This document shows, piece by piece, positions 57,201-64,000 of a stretch of DNA of 64,000 nucleotides. Location of the stretch: positions 5,312,684-5,376,683 of the forward strand of contig NC_085091.1 of assembly GCF_963422355.1 (NCBI RefSeq), in the 5' to 3' direction. This stretch comes from Corticium candelabrum (Eukaryota; Porifera; Homoscleromorpha; Homosclerophorida; Plakinidae). Numbering within the stretch: the stretch's first letter is position 1; the number at the start of each line of letters is the position of its first letter. The notes below the pieces were generated by a model. That model made no database searches, had not been told where the DNA came from, and saw only the letters and a program-made list of their open reading frames with translations. Position numbers and translations under genes: made by a program.

Positions 57201-59041
57201 TCATCAGTGATTTCTTTCCAGCCGGGATTGCACGTCATTGTGATAAAAAGAGAAGGCCTACCAAACTTTCTAACATAGCACATGGCATCCTGTGTACGTT
57301 CATGCATGTACCGTGGTCCTCCAGTATAGGAGCTAGGTAAGATCACCGTCTTACCGATGTTTGTTGGATCTCCATCACTTGCCAGAAGTGCATCTCTCAA
57401 CTCACCATATTGTTCAGCTCGAAGTTTTGTTTGCTCTCGCCGAAGGAAGCACAGCCGTTCGGTCTCTATTTTGGCGTACATGTCAACAACATATTGTTGC
57501 ATCAGTCTCTGACACCGTAGCAAGATGTTAAAGTCTGCACCACCTCGCATCATCAGTCGATACGCATAATGTTTCATCGCAGATACTTTGTACTGGTTTG
57601 GGACTGGTTGGTCAGGAAAATAGTATCCATCATCTCCATGTGGAAGTATGAGAGGATACTGCAAAGCATCATAGCTGCGATGAGTTTCAGCTATTCTTGT
57701 AAGGCTGCCATCAGACTTACGAAGGACAATGTCTCTCTTTCCATGTTCTTCTGTGACCATAAGCACAGCTACCTCATCACACATTGGAGCATTAAACCGC
57801 CCTCTGTGTTCTCTAGGAGGCCTCTTGTCAGCATGAATCACAACCTTGTACTGCTGATCATATTCACGGAGAACGTCTTTGGCTAATTTAAAACTCTGCA
57901 CATACCTATTGATGGCATGAAGCATGTTTTGTAAACCCTCAATGATATTTATCCTCAAACCAGGAACAATGCCTTGTCTTACTTGTATCTCTCTCTCCAC
58001 ATCACCCAAAAAGTAGATTTGAGCAAATTTGGATTCTTCATTAGGCAAAGGGCACAGGCTTCCAATGAGGTGGTACACTTGACCTTGCACTTTGAAGCAA
58101 GGATTCCATCCATGTGTTTCCTTAATTTCATTGCAACCCATTGATGTCATCTGAAAAGCTGAATTGTACTTGCGAATATTTGTAAGGAAATGCCTAGACG
58201 TTTCTGAGTCACCTAGAAGCAATGATTTTAGCAAGAGCGGTGGATCTTGCAGAGTTGCCAGTTTCACTTTTCCGCTACTGCAACACATGCCAGGTGCTTC
58301 TCCTTTCCACTTCATAGCGCCGCAGTTGACACACACGTTTGTCATAGAGCCAATACAACACGGAAGTGGAGGTTGTGCTGCATCATAGTTCAGAGCTGGT
58401 GGAATATTCGGTTGCTGTCGCACTCTTGTTGCAGTATGTCTTTCTCGATCACTGTGAAGTCGTCGCTGTCTAGCTAGCTCATCTTCCGCTGCACGCGCTG
58501 CAGCAGTTCTGTTGCAGTGGGCGGCCAATCGTTCTTGTCTGGCTAGCTCATCTTCCGCTGCACGCGCTGCAGCAGTTCTGTTGCAGTCGGAGGCCAATCG
58601 CTCGTGTCTGGCTAGCTCATCTTCCGCTGTACGCGCTGCAGCAGTTCTGTTGCAGTCGGCGGCCAATCGCTCTTGTCTGGCTAGCTCATCTTCCGCTGCA
58701 CGCGCTGCAGCAGTTCTGTTGCGGTCGGCGGCCAATCGTTCTTGTCTGGCTACAATGTGTTCATCTACGCGAGTTCTAGCAGTGGTATCACGATTAATCT
58801 GAAGTCGTCGCTGTCTGTCTAACTCGTTTTCGTTCGCGCGAGCCGTAGCGCTTCTGTGTCTGTCGCTGTCTAGTCGCCATTGTCTAGCTGCCTCACCTTG
58901 CTCAGCACGCGCTCTCGCCACTCTATCTCTACCGGAGTCCAAACGTTGCCGTCTCGCTACTTCGTCTTCTTCTAAACGTCTCCGTTTTTGACTGGCTGCA
59001 GCTGCCGATGAAAAAACTGTCTTTCGTCTCTTCGGAGGCAT
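54212..59041 (-). CDS. Helitron Rep/helicase transposase, 1,609 residues, intact
   Basis: One uninterrupted frame from ATG at 59041-59039 to the stop at 54214-54212. N-terminus: basic PPKRRKT start, then Arg/Ala-rich repeats (about residues 20-215), including four near-identical 23-residue units. A Cys cluster (CVNCGAMKWKGEAPGMCC, about 225-245) is a probable zinc finger. Then come the Helitron-like N domain and the HUH Rep nuclease: His668 and His670 in GLPHAHILVW, and two candidate catalytic tyrosines, Tyr809 and Tyr813, in KYVLKYVNKG. The C-terminal half is a Pif1-type SF1B helicase: Walker A GGTGKT (Lys1186), DEAT-type Walker B (FWDEATMAN), a GDFRQTLPV motif, and C-terminal KAQGQTL and YVGISR motifs. 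The enzyme nicks and unwinds DNA for rolling-circle transposition. Its length is normal for animal Helitrons; no accessory endonuclease or protease domain was seen. The intact frame suggests recent activity. Confidence 0.96.
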   Translation of the reverse strand: MPPKRRKTVFSSAAAASQKRRRLEEDEVARRQRLDSGRDRVARARAEQGEAARQWRLDSDRHRSATARANENELDRQRRLQINRDTTARTRVDEHIVARQERLAADRNRTAAARAAEDELARQERLAADCNRTAAARTAEDELARHERLASDCNRTAAARAAEDELARQERLAAHCNRTAAARAAEDELARQRRLHSDRERHTATRVRQQPNIPPALNYDAAQPPLPCCIGSMTNVCVNCGAMKWKGEAPGMCCSSGKVKLATLQDPPLLLKSLLLGDSETSRHFLTNIRKYNSAFQMTSMGCNEIKETHGWNPCFKVQGQVYHLIGSLCPLPNEESKFAQIYFLGDVEREIQVRQGIVPGLRINIIEGLQNMLHAINRYVQSFKLAKDVLREYDQQYKVVIHADKRPPREHRGRFNAPMCDEVAVLMVTEEHGKRDIVLRKSDGSLTRIAETHRSYDALQYPLILPHGDDGYYFPDQPVPNQYKVSAMKHYAYRLMMRGGADFNILLRCQRLMQQYVVDMYAKIETERLCFLRREQTKLRAEQYGELRDALLASDGDPTNIGKTVILPSSYTGGPRYMHERTQDAMCYVRKFGRPSLFITMTCNPGWKEITDELLPMQTAQHRPDLIARVFNLKRKELIKQLTKHCIFGKTIAYLCSIEWQKRGLPHAHILVWLPAEHSIHADDIDAAISAELPDPNSDKVLFDIVMTNMIHGPCGRMDKHSPCMRDGACTKRYPKEFKSDTQSGHDGYPLYRRRKPDDCGHQGIKKIKGNDVCIDNRWVVPYSPYLCRMFACHINVELCTSVKSIKYVLKYVNKGRDMAVFSLEKSQPIDEIDLYQTARYVSCSEACWRILNFTIHDRHPAVTNLHVHLLNGQRVVYNDQNAVALAQRPPKTTLTAFFDLCARYRPDLDQLATPDQRFVQNLLYVNVPEYFTFHSGTKTWNPRRLGTAVYSDGQITSFKKSEVIGRVYAVHPKQQECFFLRLLLHHKRGPCSFDDLLTIDARKCQTFREACNCMGLLEEDLHWAMAMQEAAMRAGASTLRALFAVILTTCDVADPLAIWSAYRNDMTDDILHQCRREARQPDMDYSDDMYNECLFRLQELVQQMSGQKLEEYGLPPVNRGHEDRLTVDLLREKSYDREALQQFVDENETNLTIDQRNIDLRITDMVDHGQGGIIFIDAPGGTGKTYLINLSLARLRSRGFVALAVASSGIAAQLLSNGKTAHSTFKIPLNLMTTDLPMCNLKRGSSKATLLQECAVIFWDEATMANKLAFEALDRTLQDLRQSSRPFGGILVVLSGDFRQTLPVIRGGTRANEIDACIKSSHLWQRVETHSLTTNMRAYLYGDANAAEFASLLLRVGNGHIPVVEGRHIIFIPEDLGTVTDSPQTLIERVYPNLQHHYQDFEWLMQRAILAPHNVSIRDINWEMLQLFPGEIKIYKSIDTVRDDDAVHYPSEFLNSLEPAGMPPHKLALKVGIPLMVVRNLAPGIANGTRLILKRMMNNCLEATIATGPHKAQDVYLPKIPLIPSDTGLPFEFKRLQFPVKVCFAMTINKAQGQTLAVAGLDLHEPSFSHGQLYVGISRVASKHGLTFLAKEGKTKNVVYQEVLSTR
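58469..58745 (-). repeat. Coding minisatellite in the Helitron ORF (69-bp unit, about 4 copies)
   Basis: The word GGCTAGCTCATCTTCCGCTG recurs at 69-bp spacing (near 58471, 58540, 58609, 58678). Each unit encodes 23 residues of the type ELARQERLAADCNRTAAARA. Copies differ at only a few bases, so the array expanded recently or is homogenised, and the frame is kept. Confidence 0.9.
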
Positions 59042-60029
59042 TGTAAAAACGACGCAAAATGTCGCGTATACACTTGGAAATCCTATATTGCGCAGCTAGT
59101 AGACTGTAATGTTTTGGCGACAGTAGAGTGTAATGTTTTGTCAGTAACCGTTTACTGTCACTAATTAGCCGTGGTGTTACTTCACTAAAGGCATATCAAG
59201 TGCGTTGACATCTGTGACGTTTGCTATTAATTAAGATAACGTAAGATTATCGGCAGTGCGAAAGATCCTGTACAGACATCGGCACTTCTCTCCGCTGCAG
59301 GGAGTGCATACTGTCCGATGTCAGGAACGGGCCGGTAAATTCGGTGTAGATACGTAGTGATTAGTTGAAGTCACGTGCAATACTTACCCGGATAATCCGT
59401 TCCCCGTATATAACGAATGCCGACTCTCGTCATTTCGACAGTCCCGCTGAACGTCGTCTGTTCGAAGACGTTGCTGGCGTTTCGGGGAAGAGGTGCATCA
59501 AACACGGCAGCTCCGTATCTAACGAAGTCACGACGCGTACCGACTGTCGTCATTTCGACGGTCCCGCTGAACGTCGTCTGCTCGAAGACGTTGCTGGCGT
59601 TTCGGGGAACAGGTGCATCAAACACGGCAGCTCTTCGACGGTCGCAGACTGGCAAACGACTGTGTGCGTATTTTTTCGAGACCCGGATATCAGCAAGAAT
59701 ATCTTCCTTTTCCCGACGTCGCCGGCAATAGACGACACGCTCGGCGCGTACCGTCCGACGTCGGGAACGGGCAGTCTAAATTCGGTGGAGACACGATGCG
59801 CCGATCCGGAGATATTCGCGCGCGAGCGGAAGCGAGCGCGATCGGCGGGAAACGACGTCGTCGTGGGAGAAGTCAGGAAGACGACCGCAGTCTGACTTTC
59901 GACCTCAATGAATTCGGCGTGCGCGAGCGAAATTCGGCCGAGATCGGAGTCGCCGTCTTCGAGAGACGCTCGTACGTACGGGCACACAGACAGACAGACA
60001 CACAGACACCTCTCCTTTATATATAGAGA

Positions 60030-61463
60030 TATATACTTCATAATATAATGTATAATGTACCGTAGATTATATTGTATAATATATTGTATAATATTATGTA
60101 TAACATACTGTATAATATATTATATACCATAATGTATAATTCAATGTATAATATACTGTATAATATAGTATATAATTTACTGTATAATAAATTGTACAAT
60201 ATAATGTATAATATACTTTATATGCTGTATAATATACGTTATAATATTGTCTATAATATAATGCATAATATAGTGTATAATGTACTGTATAATATACTGT
60301 ATAATATATTGTATAATATTATGTATAACATACTGTATAATATATTATATACCATACTGTATAATACACTGTATAATATACTGTGTAATATAGTCTATAA
60401 TTTTCTGCATAATAAAATGTACAATGTATGGCATAATATATTTTACTATATACTGTATAATATACTGTATAATATAGTCCATAATATACTGCATAATATA
60501 ATGTATAATGTACTATACAATATACTGTATAATATGTTGTATAATATTATGTATAACATACTGTATAATATATTATATACCATAATGTATAATACACTGA
60601 ATAATATACTGTATAATATAGTATATAATTTACTGTATAATAAACTGTACAATATATTGTATAATGTAGTTTACAATATACTGTATAATATACTGCTTAA
60701 TATACTGTATAATATACTGTATAATATACTGTATAATGTACTGTTTAATGTACTGTATAATATATTGTTTAATATATTGTACAATATTATGTATAACATA
60801 CTGTATAATATATTATATACCATACTGTATAATAAAATTTGTAATATACTGTATAATATAGTGTATAATTTACTGTATATTAAACTGTACAATATATTGT
60901 ATAATATATCTTACAATATACTGTATAATATACTGTATAATATAGTTTTTAACATACTGCATAATACACTGTATATTATATTGTATAATATACTGTATAT
61001 TATACTGTATAATACACTGTATATTATACTGTATCATGTACTGTATAATATACTGTATAATATAGTGTATAACATACTGTATAATTCAGTGTATATTATA
61101 CTGTATAATATACTGAATAATGTACTCTATAATATACTGTGCAATATACTGTATAACATACTTTATAGTATACTATACAACATATGTATAATATAATTTA
61201 TAACATACTGTATAATAAACTGTATAATATACTGTATGATATACTGTATAATATAATGTACAATATAATGTATAATATTGTGTATAATATACTGTATAAT
61301 ATACTCTATAATATACTGTATAATATACTATATAATATAATATATACCATACTGCATAACACACTGTATAATATACTGTATAATATACTCTATAATATAC
61401 TGTATAATATACTGTACAATATAGTGTGTAATATACTGTATAATATACTGTAATTTATAGTAT
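60030..61463. repeat. 12-bp satellite array, right part, with higher-order period of about 235 bp
   Basis: Continuation of the 51.48-kb array. A marker segment, TATTATATACCATA, recurs at about 60118, 60351, 60574 and 60814 with the same order of variant units after it, giving a higher-order repeat of roughly 223-240 bp (about 19-20 units). Because 12 is a multiple of 3, open frames of up to 374 codons (YNIL repeats) run through it; these are not genes. Confidence 0.92.
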
Positions 61464-61539
61464 ACTGTATGATGGCATGTCCACTGATAACAGTGATGAC
61501 TCTCTTTAGTGTCCTCTGTGTCTCTGGTGGAATTTAACA

Positions 61540-61795
61540 TATACTGTATAACGTACTTTATAACATATACTGTATAACGTACTGTATAATACGCTATATA
61601 ATTTACTGTATAATATACTTTACAATTTACTGCATAATATGCTGTATAATATACTGTATAATATACAGTACAATATACTTTACAATATATGGTATAATAT
61701 ACTGTAAAATATACTGTGTATATGCTGTGTATATGCTGTATATTATACTCCATAATATGCTGTATAGATACCGCTTATATACGATATACATAATT
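61540..61795. repeat. Degenerate end of the 12-bp satellite
   Basis: More diverged copies of the same unit after a 75-bp unrelated interruption at 61464-61540 (non-repeat, GC-richer). Confidence 0.8.
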
Positions 61796-61823
61796 ATAAT
61801 TTACTGCATGGACACCGTATAAT

Positions 61824-61825
<2 letters not shown>

Positions 61826-61899
<74 letters not shown>
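61826..61899. repeat. (CA)n microsatellite
   Basis: About 74 bp of pure CA right of the satellite block. Confidence 0.95.
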
Positions 61900-61901
<2 letters not shown>

Positions 61902-62093
61902 CATCCTTTCTCAAGCCTTCCAGAACCTCATTGAACAAATTATCTATGAATCTCTGGTTATTTATTGCTCGTTTAATGCTTGGTCGTATGCAACTGCATT
62001 ATTCTAGTGACTCTCTTTGGGACTTGCTCACTTAGTGTATATTGATGTTTCTGACACGTGTATGTGTGTAAAAATTAAATTATTAAAAACAAA

Positions 62094-62197
62094 TATGTGT
62101 GTGTGTGTGTGTGTGCGTGTGTGGGTGCGGGCGGGCGGGCTGGTGGGCGGGTTGGCGGGCGGGTGTGTGTGCGTGCGTGCGTGTGGGTGTGTGTGGT

Positions 62198-62245
<48 letters not shown>
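62094..62245. repeat. (GT)n with a G-rich core
   Basis: GT repeat interrupted at 62122-62164 by repeated GGGC/GGGT runs and by GCGTGCGT. The G-runs could form a G-quadruplex on the plus strand. Confidence 0.9.
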
Positions 62246-62246
<1 letters not shown>

Positions 62247-64000
62247 TTTAATATACTCTCTAGGCTGTGTAAACTGTATGGACTTAGCCGTTGCAGCGAA
62301 GGTGCTCTGGTGTACGAGGTTAGCGGTGCGACCTTTGATTCTCGGTAGTTAGCGGAAATGTTACAACTGCGATTTTGACATAAAAGTAATATCTTTCTAC
62401 GCACCTTTCGAGCATTAACCTGCACCGTACATTCAAAAGGGGTTTTCGTTTTGAACGTCTTCTGCTGAACACTGTTTTCCAAATTTATTTGAAGTCGATT
62501 TGTGTCGAGAAACAATGTTCAGCAGACGACGTTCAGAACTGAGGGTGTGTTCCAACTGTAGGAACTGTCAGAAAAGGAACTAAATCAAAAGAAAAATCTG
62601 CTTTGGAACTACTAACCGAAGCAATGTCGACGCCTACCGAGAATGCAGAAATCGCAAATCAAACCGGATATATGCTTTCTGTAAAATCAACCATAAATGA
62701 ATTAGAATAAAGACACCCTCAAGACTTTTAAGGGTTCCTGACTGCCGTGACACTCGTCTAGCGTCGTAATTTCGCGCTTTGGACCCATGTCTAAATTGTA
62801 ATGTCTCGCAGATTCTGATATGTTAATTAATTCCTTTCATGAACAGCAAGGCCAAGCTGTCTAGTTAGTTGCTTCCCCGTCATAGTAGTTCAAAGACGTA
62901 TAAATCTTCTGATGTATTAAAATATTCACTCGCTGTTACATTGCTGACGTCTGTGCGATAACCTGAAGCTTGATGTGTTCGGCTCGTATGGCTTTGACTT
63001 CAATGGACAAGGTTTCCTTGTAATGATTATTAGAATAAATAATATAAGGTTTGATGGTTAATATTCTTGAAATAACTTAGGAGTTTTGGAATCGACGCGG
63101 TATTTGATCACCTACAGTACGTAGGAAACGATTTGAGAAAGTAAACAGCGACTTTTCACATCAATATGATTGGCTTAGATACATGCAGACAAGAAGTAGC
63201 AGATGTGAGTACAAAAGAGGCAAACGTTGATACAGAGAGAACATGTAACGTAACTGTGGAATTTTGAGTAACGCAACGTAACACTGCGTCCCTCTGGTCC
63301 TACTTAGATGCCTCAGATCCGATTTTCATCGGTTTCCCAAATCCAAAAGGTATTAGATACACAGTCATCACGACACACACATAGCATTCACAAACTGACT
63401 TCCCCCGCATTCTGCTTGATAGAGTGTTGACTAATTGAAGTGCTGAATACCACTGCATGTATAGTGATCGCTGACTTGGGAAAACGCAGTCGTTTCTCAC
63501 CTTAATTGCTTACATGAAATCACTGCAGCTGCTTCCTTATCGGTCTGTAAGATACAGACCAAAGAGAAACCACACGTACTTCCTTTGGTCACCGTCGTAC
63601 GTGAATACGGAAACTGCTAGACACAATATACCTTTCGTTACACCTTCAAACAGAGACGGTAGTGTTTGTTGTCAGACCAACAACCTGAAGTTCGTACTGC
63701 CCAGTAGTATACAACTCTGAGACGAGTTGATGGCTAACTTATAACTTGACTCGCAGATTAGAAAGATTTCGAGCGCTACAACTAATAGACTGTCTCTGGG
63801 ACACCGAACCGTCGTCTTACAGACTGAGTTCGGTTACTGTGTATATATACTCTGCATCTGGTTTCTGTGTATATATGCTAATTGAGATAGTGTATAGAAG
63901 CCGTGCACAGAACGTTCTCGAACACGTGCTATGCAAATCGAAACCAATAGAATGAGTTCATAATACATCTAAATTAGAAGCCATGGGTTTAGGATAACAT
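62246..64000. other. Unassigned right end
   Basis: No supported gene. A hairpin-forming inverted repeat lies at 62452-62536. A frame open for about 55 codons ends at 62708 (containing SALELLTEAMSTPTENAEIA) and might be an exon of a plus-strand gene, but no splice partner or family was found. Confidence 0.35.

Larger units (their letters stand above)
53345..60029 (-). mobile_element. Autonomous Helitron (6.7 kb)
   Basis: The minus-strand 5' end is TCTCTATATATAAAGG at 60029, preceded by A. The 3' end is hairpin CCCGGGCGAAGCCGGG plus CATTGGAGCTTG at 53345, followed by T. This fits Helitron rules (5' TC, hairpin about 12 nt from the 3' end, insertion between A and T, no target duplication) except that the terminus is CTTG rather than the usual CTRR. 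It carries one intact Rep/helicase ORF. A roughly 120-bp unit is duplicated in tandem in the 5' region (about 59418-59540 and 59541-59640). Confidence 0.85.

Noticed and set aside
54435..58802. Plus-strand frames of 60-105 codons opposite the Helitron gene
   Set aside because: Shadow frames of the intact minus-strand ORF with no recognisable motif.
59550..60041. 163-codon minus-strand frame at the Helitron 5' end
   Set aside because: Lies across the terminal (GACA)n and TA sequence and overlaps other open frames in a CpG-rich, stop-poor region; no domain.
60072..61196. 374-codon open frame encoding a YNIL/YNIM repeat protein
   Set aside because: Produced by the 12-bp satellite, whose unit length is a multiple of three and contains few stops; similar frames run on both strands and through the left array.
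51484..61795. TACTGTATA-like units read as operator (LexA-type) sites
   Set aside because: They resemble LexA half-sites only because of the satellite consensus; the context is an animal genome and hundreds of units are present.
62280..62345. tRNA-like or tRNA-derived SINE sequence
   Set aside because: Weak A-box and B-box resemblance (TTAGCCGTTGC..., TTTGATTCTC), but no cloverleaf could be drawn and no SINE tail or target duplication was seen.

Overview
The window looks like a repeat-rich animal genome, most likely a marine invertebrate and possibly a sponge. This is inference. It rests on two host genes with animal-specific architectures (an alpha-2-macroglobulin/complement-type thioester protein and an Ig-domain receptor tyrosine kinase), very short introns (about 43-75 bp), AT-rich non-coding DNA, abundant CA/TA microsatellites and a mix of Ty3/gypsy, PIF/Harbinger, hAT, Tc1 and Helitron elements. 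No bacterial operons, CRISPR arrays or credible tRNA/rRNA genes were seen.

Layout: 1-3.03 kb is a decayed Ty3/gypsy pol with its 3' LTR. 3.5-9.07 kb (minus strand) holds the N-terminal and central macroglobulin exons of an A2M/C3-family gene; its thioester part would lie left of the window. 9-16.8 kb is mostly unassigned, with two weak gene candidates (11.4-12.8 kb plus, 15.0-15.7 kb minus). 16.8-21.65 kb holds two decayed Ty3/gypsy remnants. 21.888-29.075 kb is a PIF/Harbinger element (TIRs, TAA target duplication) with a decayed Myb-like ORF and transposase, split by a young Ty3/gypsy element (22.508-26.753 kb) that has two identical 132-bp LTRs and a GCCAC target duplication.

29.26-38.48 kb is bounded by a roughly 370-480 bp inverted repeat. 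It encloses a third gypsy element (31.6-38.07 kb), itself split by a deleted hAT element (34.760-37.409 kb) with a 5-bp GACTG duplication. 40.5-42.2 kb has retroelement fragments in opposite orientations. 42.915-46.915 kb (minus) is an apparently intact 12-exon receptor tyrosine kinase of 586 residues; all exon phases close.

50.9-51.3 kb is a Tc1-like transposase fragment. 51.48-61.8 kb is a satellite block built on a 12-bp near-palindromic unit (higher-order period about 235 bp), interrupted by two head-to-tail Helitrons: a 6.7-kb element with an intact 1,609-residue Rep/helicase ORF (53.345-60.029 kb) and a 1.19-kb internally deleted relative (52.155-53.344 kb). The last 2 kb are microsatellites and unassigned sequence.

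The most interesting structures are the tandem Helitron pair inside the satellite, the three-level nesting of dated insertions, the long inverted repeat, and two candidate ultra-short introns in the A2M-like gene.
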